The notes beneath the pieces are model-generated. The model had not been told where the DNA came from and did not search any database. It was given only the letters and a program-made list of their open reading frames with translations. This document shows, piece by piece, positions 1 through 9,094 of a stretch of 51,732 nt of DNA. Both the position numbers and the translations under genes were made by a program. Within the stretch, counting starts at the first letter, position 1. Every line of letters begins with the position of its first letter. The DNA comes from Trichormus sp. NMC-1. Its GTDB lineage: Bacteria > Cyanobacteriota > Cyanobacteriia > Cyanobacteriales > Nostocaceae. The stretch lies in the NCBI RefSeq assembly GCF_001858025.1, contig NZ_LZQD01000012.1:1-51732 (forward strand), given 5' to 3'.

Positions 1-132
1 ACGAGAGTTGTCATGAATACAAGCACATGAGTAAAAGCGCAAGCTAAGAACATCGGGAGCCGTGTACACGGAAACGGGTACGCACGGATCTAACAGAGAG
101 GAGCGCGGGATCATACCCGCCTTCGACTCTAC
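1..132 (+). mobile_element. 3' end of a group II intron (partial, cut by window edge)
   Basis: Bases 57-90 form a domain V-like hairpin beginning GAGCCGTGTACACGG and closing with CGCACGGATC. It is followed by a domain VI-like stem and a CGACTCTAC end near 132. The domain V bases are identical to those at 1885-1918 of the next intron, and the flanking bases are similar but diverged, so this is a second related intron and not the same one. Only the 3' tail is in the window. The exact 3' boundary is inferred from the usual AY intron end. Confidence 0.7.
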
Positions 133-270
133 CCACCTAACGGAACGAACAATCAACCGAGGGAACGAATAAAAACGGATTGAGGGTCTAAGGGCGGTCG
201 AACCCTAAGTAGGCTGGACGAGCAGCGGAACTCCCTCAATCCGGGTAGGACAGACCGTAATTGGTCTGAG

Positions 271-1941
271 GTGTTCAGAATACACAAATGGTCGCAGAGC
301 ATGATTAGACACAGAGATAACTCTAGTGAATCCTGGAAAACGTTGCCTTGGAAGAAATTCCGCCGTAACTTATTCCGCCTACAAAAACGAGTGTACAAAG
401 CGGTTCAAGTTGGCGACAAGCGCAAAGCAAAGTCCCTACAAAAGCTGATTCTGAAATCAACCGCAGCAAGATTACTGGCTATCCGTCAAGTAACACAGCT
501 AAATGCTGGGAAAAAGACAGCGGGAATTGACGGGAAAACCGCACTCTCATTCGAGCAAAGGTTTGAACTGAATGAAAAACTCAGAACCGAATGTAATAAC
601 TGGAAACACCAGGGATTACGCGAAATACCCATCCCTAAAAAGGACGGTAAAACCCGAATTCTCAAAGTCCCTACTATTGCGGACAGGGCATACCAATGTC
701 TTATCAAATACGCATTAGAACCAGCGCACGAAGCAACCTTTCATGCGAAGAGTTACGGTTTTCGGACAGGACGTTCAGCGCATGACGCTCAGAAAACCCT
801 GTTCCTTAGCCTAAGCTCCAAAAGCAATGGAATAGATAAACGAGTTATAGAACTCGATATTGAAAAATGCTTTGACAGGATAAACCACACTGCCATTATG
901 GATAAACTCATAGCTCCTTATAGCATAAGACAAGGAATCTTCCGATGTCTCAAAGCCGGAGTTAATCCAGAGTTTCCTGAACAAGGAACACCTCAAGGCG
1001 GGGTGGTGAGTCCACTATTAGCCAACATCGCCTTAAATGGGATTGAAAGTATTCATAGATACAACGCTAATTCTAAGCAAAGAATTACAAACAAAACCCC
1101 AAAGGATAGGATTATTGAGCCAACAATCCGTTATGCGGATGACATGGTAATAATACTCCGACCCCAAGACGATGCCATAGAAATACTTGACAAAATCAGT
1201 CAGTTCCTAGCAGAACGGGGAATGAAAGTCAGTGAGAAAAAGACCAAGCTAACCGCCACGACAGATGGGTTTGATTTCCTCGGCTGGAACTTTAAAGTCC
1301 AGAAAAACGGGAAGTTTAGATGCGTTCCATCAGTGGACAATTATAAAACTTTTCGTAAGAAAGTAAAACTCATCGTCAATAACTCGAATTATGGTGCTAC
1401 CACAAAGGCTGAGAAATTAGCCCCTGTAGTTAGAGGCTGGAGGAATTACCACCGCTTCTGCAAGATGGACGGGTCGAAGTTTTCCTTATGGCACATCAAT
1501 CACAGAGCATTCAAGGTATTTAACAAAGAAGCTAAACAGAATCGCCATACCTGTAAACAATTACTGGATAAAGCGTTTCCATCAGTTCCCTACTCCGAAA
1601 ACAAACACATCAATGTCAAAGGAGAGAAATCACCCTACGACGGAGATTTGAGTTATTGGAGCGAGCGTAACAGCAAGCTCTATGACAACCATACCTCTAA
1701 AGCCCTCAAACGGCAAAACCATAGATGTGGACATTGTGGATTAAAAATGCTCAGTGATGAGAAGGTACACTTACATCACTTAGATGGAAACCATAAGAAT
1801 GGTAAACCTAAAAACCTTCTAGCCATTCATGAAAGCTGCCACGATTACGTACACATGAGCAAAGGCGCAAGCCAAGAACATCAGGAGCCGTGTACACGGA
1901 AACGGGTACGCACGGATCTAACTGAGAGGGGCGGGAAATAA
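271..1941 (+). CDS. Group II intron-encoded reverse transcriptase/maturase with HNH endonuclease
   Basis: This is a multifunctional intron-encoded protein that would assist splicing and carry out target-primed reverse transcription in retrohoming. Visible features, in order, are an N-terminal RT-0 region (GIDGKT), RT blocks with SYGFRTGRSAHDA, the GTPQGGVVSPLLANI block, the catalytic YADD at residues 288-291, the maturase (domain X) stretch FLGWNF to VVRGWRNYHRF, and a C-terminal HNH nuclease (CGHCG followed by HHLDGNHKNG and HESCHDYVH). The length of about 556 aa is normal for the family. The listed start is GTG at 271; ATG at 301 is equally credible. The last codons run into domain V, as is typical of cyanobacterial introns. 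The frame is intact even though the 5' ribozyme seems missing, so the protein could act on related introns in trans. Confidence 0.92.
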   Translation: MFRIHKWSQSMIRHRDNSSESWKTLPWKKFRRNLFRLQKRVYKAVQVGDKRKAKSLQKLILKSTAARLLAIRQVTQLNAGKKTAGIDGKTALSFEQRFELNEKLRTECNNWKHQGLREIPIPKKDGKTRILKVPTIADRAYQCLIKYALEPAHEATFHAKSYGFRTGRSAHDAQKTLFLSLSSKSNGIDKRVIELDIEKCFDRINHTAIMDKLIAPYSIRQGIFRCLKAGVNPEFPEQGTPQGGVVSPLLANIALNGIESIHRYNANSKQRITNKTPKDRIIEPTIRYADDMVIILRPQDDAIEILDKISQFLAERGMKVSEKKTKLTATTDGFDFLGWNFKVQKNGKFRCVPSVDNYKTFRKKVKLIVNNSNYGATTKAEKLAPVVRGWRNYHRFCKMDGSKFSLWHINHRAFKVFNKEAKQNRHTCKQLLDKAFPSVPYSENKHINVKGEKSPYDGDLSYWSERNSKLYDNHTSKALKRQNHRCGHCGLKMLSDEKVHLHHLDGNHKNGKPKNLLAIHESCHDYVHMSKGASQEHQEPCTRKRVRTDLTERGGK

Positions 1942-1960
1942 TATTCCCCCTCGACTCAAC
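1885..1960 (+). ncRNA. Group II intron domains V and VI
   Basis: The domain V hairpin lies at 1885-1918 (GAGCCGTG paired with the CACGGATC side, GAAA-like loop). The domain VI-like stem (GGGGCGGGAA against TTCCCCC) and the CGACTCAAC 3' terminus follow. The first 34 bases equal 57-90. Confidence 0.65.
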
Positions 1961-2277
1961 CGGGAACTAGCGCTGCTGCAAGCAGTTCATCTTTTTTGTG
2001 GAGTTCTCTTGGCTGCGTAACAGCTTAGAAATACTAGCGATTTATACTAATTCCTCAAAAACAATATCCTCATAAACTTGACAGACTACTAGACTTTTTT
2101 CCAGAATCATAAATGTTAAAGTTAGCAAATTATACATCATTGACTTTTTTTCTGTTGTATTAGGAAATTAGGGATCTCTTTTTGTTTAATTATTTGACAC
2201 CTAAATAGGTGTATTACTTATCGCGCTCAATATATTAGTTAATCGTGTTGTAGATACCCAATCCAGGTAGAAAATTC
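1961..2277. other. Intergenic region with a dispersed repeat word
   Basis: No gene is seen. The 14-base word TGCGTAACAGCTTA at 2014-2027 matches the terminal inverted repeat of the small element at 21136-21226, so a remnant of that element family may lie here. A probable promoter/operator region follows at 2194-2222. Confidence 0.5.
2194..2222 (+). promoter_or_regulatory. Putative promoter with palindromic operator
   Basis: A TTGACA box (2194-2199) overlaps the perfect palindrome ACACCT-AAAT-AGGTGT (2197-2212), about 65 bases upstream of the secreted-protein gene. The -10 element is poor. A repressor site over a -35 box is inferred from this layout. Confidence 0.35.
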
Positions 2278-2718
2278 ATGAACAAGCTTTTGTGTTTAAA
2301 AATATTATGTATGGGATTAGCCAGTATATCCCTAACCCCAGCTACTGCCAGCGCAACAGCAAATGTTGCAATTAAATCGGCACAAAATCATATTGCCAGC
2401 AGCCGAGTAGAAGAATTTAACGTAGTAGGTAATGAACCATTTTGGAATATAAATGTTAGCCAAAAAGGTATCGTTTATTCCTGGGTGGCAGATAAAATTA
2501 GAAAACAAACCTTTCCTTATGTAAATCCCCAAGCAGCAGACGGACGGCCTTTAGATGTGCTTAGAGTTTATCGCTTACGTGGTGGAGCAGATAATATGCT
2601 GATGATTCAGAAAGCTAATGGCTTCTGTAGCGATGGTATGTCAGATAAAAAATATCCCTACACAGCAACTTTAATTTTGGGTAGGACAGTGCGAACAGGT
2701 TGCGCTGAGAAAAAATAA
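2278..2718 (+). CDS. Secreted GNEPFW-motif protein (COG3650-like)
   Basis: The 146-aa protein starts with a Sec-type signal peptide (MNKLL, a hydrophobic stretch, then TPATASATA), so it is probably exported to the periplasm. Residues around 50-57 read VVGNEPFWNI, the hallmark of a family of small secreted proteins or lipoproteins (COG3650-like) of unknown biochemical role. Two cysteines near the C-terminus (FCSDG and RTGCAEK) could form a disulfide, also typical for this group. It is transcribed alone from a region with a palindromic operator. Exact function unknown. Confidence 0.75.
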   Translation: MNKLLCLKILCMGLASISLTPATASATANVAIKSAQNHIASSRVEEFNVVGNEPFWNINVSQKGIVYSWVADKIRKQTFPYVNPQAADGRPLDVLRVYRLRGGADNMLMIQKANGFCSDGMSDKKYPYTATLILGRTVRTGCAEKK

Positions 2719-2855
2719 TTTGCTGAAATTATTTCTATTGGTGAATCTTACTGCTCATCAGAGATACACTTATCATATCTGATTGAGCAGTTGATTGATT
2801 TCCAGACATTTTTGTGTGACAGCGATAAGTTTCAGTTTTTAGTTTGGGAAAAAAT

Positions 2856-3236
2856 ATGAAATTATCAGATTTATCACCAGAAACTTTAGAAAAAATCAAA
2901 TCGGTAAGGTGGGATAGGATTATTGAAAAACATGAAGGACCTGAAGATTGGTCATCTGTTTTGCAATATGGGGAACCAGAATTTATGGAAATTGATGGAT
3001 ATCCAGTATTATTACCTATAGATAAATCTCATCACCCCAATATTTCCATAATCCGTTCTATTTGGGCTGAAGATAAAAAATCACTCACACTATTTTTATC
3101 GGATACCACCTATGAAGATGATCCCTTCTTTTCTGGCTTTATGACAGTTTGTGACCGCCTCAGAAATGAAAACTTCTTTCTAGCAATTTTGTATCATGAA
3201 TGGTTCATTATTGAAAGACCAGAAATCTTTGATTAA
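2856..3236 (+). CDS. Hypothetical protein
   Basis: This 126-aa soluble protein was not recognised. It is acidic and rich in aromatic residues (ILYHEWFIIERPEIFD at the C-terminus), with no signal peptide or membrane segment. The ATG at 2856 is preferred over a TTG at 2844 because it has the purine-rich GGGAA upstream. It lies 137 bases after the GNEPFW gene and 48 bases before the sugar dehydrogenase gene on the same strand, so co-transcription is possible. The folded, charged composition and normal codon use suggest a real gene. Confidence 0.65.
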   Translation: MKLSDLSPETLEKIKSVRWDRIIEKHEGPEDWSSVLQYGEPEFMEIDGYPVLLPIDKSHHPNISIIRSIWAEDKKSLTLFLSDTTYEDDPFFSGFMTVCDRLRNENFFLAILYHEWFIIERPEIFD

Positions 3237-3284
3237 TTGACAATTGTTTCGTTGCAGGTAGCAATTTTGTAGACAAAACAAATC

Positions 3285-4511
3285 ATGAAACAGACAAAAA
3301 CTCTGGCAGCAAAATTACTTTTCGGCATGGTTTTAGTAGGAATTTCAGCTTGCAACTTAGCAACAACTGAGTCCGCAAACACTAATAATCAACAAACAGA
3401 AACAGCCCAACAAGTCAGCCAACAAACTGCTACTAACAAGCAAGCCTGTACCTTAGTAGAAAATGGCTTCGGTTCCCAAGGACAGGTAAAACTGCGGGTA
3501 GAAGAAGTCGTAACAGGTTTAGAAGTTCCTTGGGGAATAGCTTTTCTGCCAAATACAGATATGTTAGTTACCGAACGACCGGGACGAGTCCGCCTCGTGC
3601 GGAATGGTAAACTGATTTCTCAACCAGTAGCTACAATCAATGTCACAGAAAGCGGTGAAGATGGTTTATTGGGTATTGCCACTCATCCTAACTTTGCTAA
3701 CAACCGATTTTTTTACATTTACTACACTGCTGATCGAAATGGATCACAGGTTAATCGTGTGGAAAGATGGCGACTATCTGAGAATGGACTCAGTGCTTCC
3801 CCGGATAAAGTAATTGTTGACAATATTCCCGTAGCACAATTTCATAATGGTGGTCGCATTCGCTTTGGACCAGATGGAATGCTTTACATTGGCACAGGTG
3901 ATGCCAGAGAACCGCAAAGTTCCCAGGATGTTAATAGCCTTGCTGGTAAAATCCTGCGTGTGACACCTGACGGACAAGTACCCCAAGACAATCCGTTTAG
4001 TAAAAATCCTGTCTATATAACTGGGATTCGCAACACTCAAGGGTTTGATTGGCTGGATAAATCGACACTATGGGTAACAGACCACGGACCTAGTGGGGAT
4101 TTGGGAAGAAGGGGTCACGATGAACTCAGTTTAGCAAAAGCAGGAGACAATCTGGGTTGGCCTACTATCTACCGTTGTGAATCAAAGAAAGGAATGATTA
4201 CTCCGTCAATTGTTTGGCGTGAAGCTTTACCTCCTGGTGGAGCAGCAATTTATACTGGAAATTCTATTTCTGAATGGAAAGGGAGCTTAATAATCGCCAC
4301 TCTTCGTTCTCAACATTTGCAGCGCGTTGTTTTCAACCCCCAGTCTCCCCAACAAGTTGAGCGTCATGAGGTGTATTTGCAAGGTCAATATGGACGGCTG
4401 CGAGAGGCAATTATGAGTCCAGATGGTGAATTATATGTCACCACCAGTAACTGTGATGGACGGGGAAATTGCCCTCCACAGCGGGATAAAATTTTCCGCA
4501 TTACTCGATAA
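3285..4511 (+). CDS. PQQ-dependent sugar (glucose/sorbosone-type) dehydrogenase, lipoprotein
   Basis: The 408-aa protein belongs to the soluble aldose sugar dehydrogenase (GSDH/YliI-like) beta-propeller family, which oxidises sugars with pyrroloquinoline quinone. A lipoprotein signal ends in the lipobox GISAC (Cys23), so it is probably membrane-anchored in the periplasm. Family motifs in order are GLEVPWGIAFLP, TERPGRVRLV, GLLGIATHPNF, FHNGGRIRFGPDGMLYIG, NSLAGKILRV, DHGPSG, HDELS and GDNLGWP. The HNGG histidine and the GWP region belong to the cofactor site of the family. Length is normal. No PQQ synthesis genes are nearby, so cofactor supply is unknown. Confidence 0.9.
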   Translation: MKQTKTLAAKLLFGMVLVGISACNLATTESANTNNQQTETAQQVSQQTATNKQACTLVENGFGSQGQVKLRVEEVVTGLEVPWGIAFLPNTDMLVTERPGRVRLVRNGKLISQPVATINVTESGEDGLLGIATHPNFANNRFFYIYYTADRNGSQVNRVERWRLSENGLSASPDKVIVDNIPVAQFHNGGRIRFGPDGMLYIGTGDAREPQSSQDVNSLAGKILRVTPDGQVPQDNPFSKNPVYITGIRNTQGFDWLDKSTLWVTDHGPSGDLGRRGHDELSLAKAGDNLGWPTIYRCESKKGMITPSIVWREALPPGGAAIYTGNSISEWKGSLIIATLRSQHLQRVVFNPQSPQQVERHEVYLQGQYGRLREAIMSPDGELYVTTSNCDGRGNCPPQRDKIFRITR

Positions 4512-4995
4512 AAAAGTTAACAGAAATAAGTAATAACCGCTCAATAATCCGGGATAAATCCTTCCATGACAAGCCTCAAATGGCGTAAAATCGTTCCCCA
4601 ACAGCTAGTCCGCCCCCATTTATTGAGCGGATACAATAAGTATTCACAAAGAATGTGAGATGGTTCTTTGGATTCTACACCCTACCTAAAGTAAACTTTG
4701 ATTTTTTTAAAGTCATAGTGATGGAATTTAGTTATAGTAAATAAGTTGTATTTGAAATGCGATGCTTTCTTTACGAGACGCTTCGCGTAGCTTGCTTCTC
4801 CATAGGGGTACGGCGATCGCAGTTATCGCAACAGCAAATAAAACTTGTGTCTGTGTTAGTGGTTAATAACACAGCACTAGCTATAACTCGTTCGTTTCCC
4901 ACTTGCCAAGTTATCTTTTGACACTAGCAAAATATCCACTTGGATGATTTCACTGGGTGTAAATCCATGCCAAGATGAATATTAGAATCTGATGC
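4512..4995. other. Intergenic region with a cyanobacterial repeat
   Basis: No gene is seen in these 484 bases. The stretch holds one dispersed palindromic repeat (4773-4820) and AT-rich sequence that probably contains the promoter of the polymerase-like gene. Confidence 0.5.
4773..4820. repeat. Dispersed cyanobacterial palindromic repeat plus HIP1
   Basis: The segment contains GAGACGCTTCGCGTAGCTTG and ends in GGCGATCGC. A related copy is at 44481-44573. This repeat type is common between genes of Nostocales. Confidence 0.75.
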
Positions 4996-7900
4996 TTGCT
5001 AGATCAGCTATCTAATAGATTACTGGTAATGGATTTAACTACTAGGCTTATAGAAGGTTCTGGACTGAGTATACCTATCTTTGATGGGTCGTACAACAAT
5101 GGCAAGGGGAGATATCTATCTGAACCAGAAATCATTAAAAATTCCCTATTAGCACAAATATTTGAGCCATCAGAATTGCCATCTCTCCTCCTGGTGAAAA
5201 TTGACAGTAAAAATCCAGATGCCAACCATTTAAGACAAAGAACATTTACAGACGGAATTAAACGCAAATTAGCCTTTAGTTCAGGCGATAATTATTACTT
5301 CGCTGACGATGCACTGCGGAAAAAAATTAAACGGTTATTTGCCACAGAACCAGATACCGCTTGTCGTTATGGTTCATTATTAGTTAGTAATTGCTATAAA
5401 GGTTCAGAAACATTTACAAACTTACGAGTCAAAATCGTAGACTTTACAGACCCACAATATGCTGATTACAAAACCGGAGACTGTCACGGCAAGATTTCAC
5501 CGCGACTAGCCAAACAACTGGGAGGAGAACGTAATTGTCCACTGCAATTTCGATTTGCGTGGATGAAATCTTGGGCTGAAAGTGATAATTCTCAAGCTCC
5601 AAAAACCAGCTTTTTAGCCAAAGGAACTTTTTTACCAGATGCCAAATTAACAGATGCCGAGGGTTACGATATTATCATGGATCGTTCCTCAATTAAAGGG
5701 ATCAAAAAATCTCAATTTCAAGATTTAATCCCTTGTGGTGAATATCAACTTCCCCAAGCAGTAATAGGTAATCGAGGTAATGCCAAAGCCACCAGTTACG
5801 ATAATAGTTGGCAGTTTACCATCTGGTATTCAGAAGCAGCAGTTCAACAAGATTTAAGTCAACCAACTGAGAAAAAAGCTCAGGAATTGGCACAGTTACA
5901 AAGTAATCCCTTGACCTTGGCAAAATACATTATTCAACAATATGATAAACAGCAATCCCAACAAGAACAAACAGAAGAAACTGTTAACGAAATAGATGAT
6001 AATACTAACAATCAGGCACAGGAATCTCGCTGGATTTCTTTACTTCGCAGCGATAAATATGGTCAATTAATTGAAACACCCAAATTCCGCAAATTTGCTA
6101 CTGATTATATCGCCAATCAATGGCGTGACCTAGCGATTAAAAGTGGATACAGCCATAATTCAGGTATGGCCATGCCATGCGACACCTTACCACGAGGGAC
6201 AATTTGTGTTCCCCATCTACCAGAAGGAGATGTGATTCTTACCCGTTACCCCATTGTCAACTCAGACAATATCCGCCTTTACAGTAACGTTCATGATCCA
6301 GAACTAAAGAAAACTCGCAACGTAGTTTGGATTCACCCCAAAGATGCTGAGGAATATCACCAAGCTGATTTTGACGGCGACCAATTAATGGTTAGTTCTG
6401 CTAATAAACTGCCGAATATTGCCAAAGAAACACTCCGCGCAGGTGAACCTGGACATTTTAAACCAGTTAAACAACGTCCTAAACTGGCATATACAGAAAT
6501 TACAGATGAAGAAGGCAATTTAAAATACCGTGATTTATCACAAATTGCCGCTGCCAGCAGTCAAAATAAAGTAGGATTGGTAGCAACAAACATTGGGCGT
6601 GTCCAGTCCTCAACGCCGCGTGAAGGTGAAAATAGCGAACGATTTACCAGACGACAAAGGAAGCTGCTAAATCGTCTTTTTCAAGCACTGCAAGTAGAAG
6701 TAGATTCACCCAAAAGTGCCGAAAGATTGGAGGACATTCAAGAAATTGATGGTGCGAACTTATTAGCAGATGCTAAAAAATGGTCAGAATCCCATCCCAG
6801 TTACTTCTTTGACTTTAAAAAAGATGACCGGCTTTATCGTTCCTTTGCTATGCCAGCAGATGCCCCAGGAGCAATAAATGTGATTGCCAGAGAAGTAGTA
6901 AATCCCTTGTGGGAACCAACACGGATTCGCAGTAGAGATAGACATGAATTTCGTTATTTGTTTCCCAAAGAAACATTATCTGTAGATGCTTTGGAATGGG
7001 CAGAAGAATTAAAAACTAGGTTTCAACAATCGAGAGATGAAATTAAAGAACGGGTGGGAGATGATAGGGAAGCTTTTAATGAAGAATTGGGCAAACTTTA
7101 CGATAGTTACAGAGCCGAAATTGATGAATTATTCACCACTTCAGAGGATAGATTTGAGGGTGCAGCAGCACTGTGGCACACCCAACACACCCGTCCAGAA
7201 TTAGACCGACATCGTAAGGAATGTTTACAGTTGGCAGCACAGATGGAAATCACGTTTTCCTTTGAGCATAATTATGAAATGCCTAGTGCAGCATTACCAC
7301 AAGATACTTATGTATTGACTGTTCCGTTTGGGAAAGATGCGATTAAATGGAAGGAATCTTTAGAACAAAAAGGAATTGAATTTGATGCCACTATTCATCC
7401 GCAATTACCTGTGATTGAATTTGCTTTTAAAGATTTATCTCCCAAATTAGTTGAGAAATTAGCAGCTAAATTTGGTGACAATATTCACGATTTAGATGAA
7501 TTGAATATTCCTAAAGATTTACGCATCATTCCTCCCGTAGATCATAGTTGGGCAACATCACGTCAGGATGCGGGTGTGGGGGCTTTGGCATATAATTTAT
7601 TTACTGAGGAAGTATGTCAACAGCTTCAGGATTTTCAGTTTGCAGAAATGAAAGTGTTGGGGATTAAATACAATGATTTTGCTGATGAAAACTTTGCCAG
7701 TCAGCAATGGAGAAAGCGGAGTGTGATTCTAGAAGTAGGAGTTTTTGAATTACCTGAATCACACCCAGATTTTTATCGTTATAACGGGACACCAATATTA
7801 CAAATTGATGGTCAGAATTTAGGAACTTTTGCACCTGATAGTCCTAAGTTGCCTGTGGGAACTACATTTGCAGCCACATTAAAACCAGAAGGTTCTAGTA

Positions 7901-8400
7901 TTATCCTCAAGGTTAATGCTGATTCGATAGAGTTACCAGATGTGACATTAGCGGAATCAGAACCAATGTTAGATAATGCTGGGGAATTGCAAGCTATTCA
8001 CCGGGAATTTTGGCGAAAGGAAATGTTTGATAATTTGGTAGAAGCAATTGGTATTACCTACGAACAGCGACAAGCCAATCAATCTGAAAGTAAGGAAATT
8101 GAGCAATTCAAAATTGGTGGACAGTGGATGGCTTATGTTCAGTCTAGTGGTGATTTTATTGTGCGGAATGAGAATAAGCGAACGATTTGTAGAGGGAATA
8201 TTCACACAGGAGAAGAGATATTTCCGCTTTCAGAAGCAGCCGCAAGTGAGTTACAGGAGATGATTTTAGAAAGGGATCGATTATCAGCAAATATATCCTC
8301 TGGGAAGTCGCTATACTCAACCGAGGCATCGCTAAATAATAAACAGGAAATATCAAATAATAGAAGCCAGAGTCGAAGTCAAAATATAGAATTGAACTGA
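4996..8400 (+). CDS. Single-chain RNA polymerase-like protein (RdRP/YonO-type double-psi barrels)
   Basis: The 1134-aa protein carries signatures of both double-psi beta-barrels of the RNA polymerase/RdRP superfamily in one chain. Residues 161-175 read GDCHGKISPRLAKQL, like the DGxGxIS block of eukaryotic RdRPs, followed by Lys209 in LAKGTF at the place of the conserved barrel-1 lysine. Residues 413-433 hold VILTRYPI and NIRLYSNVHDPEL, equivalent to the RxP and spacer block before the catalytic loop. Residues 456-464 read QADFDGDQL, the DxDGD metal-binding triad (Asp458, 460, 462) also found as NADFDGDQ in bacterial beta-prime. The remaining 650 residues are unrecognised. The TTG start has an in-frame stop just upstream; ATG at 5029 is an alternative. 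The enzyme could use a DNA or an RNA template. That it is an active polymerase is inferred from motifs. Confidence 0.8.
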   Translation: MLDQLSNRLLVMDLTTRLIEGSGLSIPIFDGSYNNGKGRYLSEPEIIKNSLLAQIFEPSELPSLLLVKIDSKNPDANHLRQRTFTDGIKRKLAFSSGDNYYFADDALRKKIKRLFATEPDTACRYGSLLVSNCYKGSETFTNLRVKIVDFTDPQYADYKTGDCHGKISPRLAKQLGGERNCPLQFRFAWMKSWAESDNSQAPKTSFLAKGTFLPDAKLTDAEGYDIIMDRSSIKGIKKSQFQDLIPCGEYQLPQAVIGNRGNAKATSYDNSWQFTIWYSEAAVQQDLSQPTEKKAQELAQLQSNPLTLAKYIIQQYDKQQSQQEQTEETVNEIDDNTNNQAQESRWISLLRSDKYGQLIETPKFRKFATDYIANQWRDLAIKSGYSHNSGMAMPCDTLPRGTICVPHLPEGDVILTRYPIVNSDNIRLYSNVHDPELKKTRNVVWIHPKDAEEYHQADFDGDQLMVSSANKLPNIAKETLRAGEPGHFKPVKQRPKLAYTEITDEEGNLKYRDLSQIAAASSQNKVGLVATNIGRVQSSTPREGENSERFTRRQRKLLNRLFQALQVEVDSPKSAERLEDIQEIDGANLLADAKKWSESHPSYFFDFKKDDRLYRSFAMPADAPGAINVIAREVVNPLWEPTRIRSRDRHEFRYLFPKETLSVDALEWAEELKTRFQQSRDEIKERVGDDREAFNEELGKLYDSYRAEIDELFTTSEDRFEGAAALWHTQHTRPELDRHRKECLQLAAQMEITFSFEHNYEMPSAALPQDTYVLTVPFGKDAIKWKESLEQKGIEFDATIHPQLPVIEFAFKDLSPKLVEKLAAKFGDNIHDLDELNIPKDLRIIPPVDHSWATSRQDAGVGALAYNLFTEEVCQQLQDFQFAEMKVLGIKYNDFADENFASQQWRKRSVILEVGVFELPESHPDFYRYNGTPILQIDGQNLGTFAPDSPKLPVGTTFAATLKPEGSSIILKVNADSIELPDVTLAESEPMLDNAGELQAIHREFWRKEMFDNLVEAIGITYEQRQANQSESKEIEQFKIGGQWMAYVQSSGDFIVRNENKRTICRGNIHTGEEIFPLSEAAASELQEMILERDRLSANISSGKSLYSTEASLNNKQEISNNRSQSRSQNIELN

Positions 8401-8524
8401 TAAAGTTGGTGAAGGTTGTACAGAGGTAGTAGTAAATCTTGTCTGCTGCACTCAGGAAACTCAGCTATTAATGATAGTATTTTAGTTTGTTACCACAGTC
8501 ATTTTCACCAACAAGGAGTAACGA

Positions 8525-9094
8525 GTGCAACTGCAAGTTCAGCTAATTCGTGGTGAGGATAGCACTTTTGTAAATGCGTATTTAGTGGAACTGGCACAAA
8601 AGCACGTTGATGATTATCTATCGCTGTGGAAAAGCCGACTAAATTTATACGTACAAGCTGATAAATTTTGGGACTGGGAGTTTAAACTGAGATTTATTGC
8701 CAGCAGTTCAAACCGTGAAGGTTATGCCATTGAGTGCGAAGGTGAAACCCAAGGATTGATGCTGATGGAAACTCAGATGCACGGCTCACGCATCACAGAG
8801 GGTAAACGCTTAGTATATATTGATGGAATTGCTACAGCACCTTGGAATCGCCAGGATGTCCAACGCCCACCACGATACAAAGGTGTTGGGAGTGTATTTC
8901 TGGTATTTGCCCGAACCCGCAGTTTCGAGCTAGGTTATGAAGGTAGGGTAGGCTTGCATTCTTTACCAGGAACGGAAAAATTCTACGATAATCAAGGAAT
9001 GCTAGATTTAGGGCAAGATGAAGATTACGATGATTTGGTTTATTTTGAGTACGGTGTATGGCGTTCTTATAACAAAAGCAGTGAAGGTAAGTAA
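8525..9094 (+). CDS. GNAT-like acetyltransferase
   Basis: The 189-aa protein starts at GTG after a good ribosome site (AAGGAG at 8513-8518). Residues about 98-160 look like the GNAT core: a beta-4 strand YIDGIATAP, then RYKGVGSVFLVFARTRSFELGY as the acetyl-CoA pyrophosphate loop and helix (G-V-G-S in place of the usual RxxGxG/A), then LHSLPGTEKFYDNQGM, the typical C-terminal motif. It follows the polymerase-like gene by 124 bases and overlaps the next gene by one base (TAATG), so the three may be an operon. Substrate unknown. It might modify the polymerase-like protein, but nothing shows that. Confidence 0.7.
   Translation: MQLQVQLIRGEDSTFVNAYLVELAQKHVDDYLSLWKSRLNLYVQADKFWDWEFKLRFIASSSNREGYAIECEGETQGLMLMETQMHGSRITEGKRLVYIDGIATAPWNRQDVQRPPRYKGVGSVFLVFARTRSFELGYEGRVGLHSLPGTEKFYDNQGMLDLGQDEDYDDLVYFEYGVWRSYNKSSEGK

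Larger units (their letters stand above)
133..1960 (+). mobile_element. Group II intron with reverse transcriptase, probably 5' truncated
   Basis: The unit holds a group II intron-encoded reverse transcriptase followed at once by domain V (1885-1918) and a domain VI-like stem ending CGACTCAAC near 1960. Only about 140 bases separate the end of the upstream intron from the ORF, far less than the several hundred bases needed for domains I-III, and I see no GTGYG 5' consensus. The copy therefore appears to lack most of its 5' ribozyme and to abut an older intron. Its 5' boundary is uncertain. A truncated copy of this sort would not be expected to splice alone. Confidence 0.65.
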
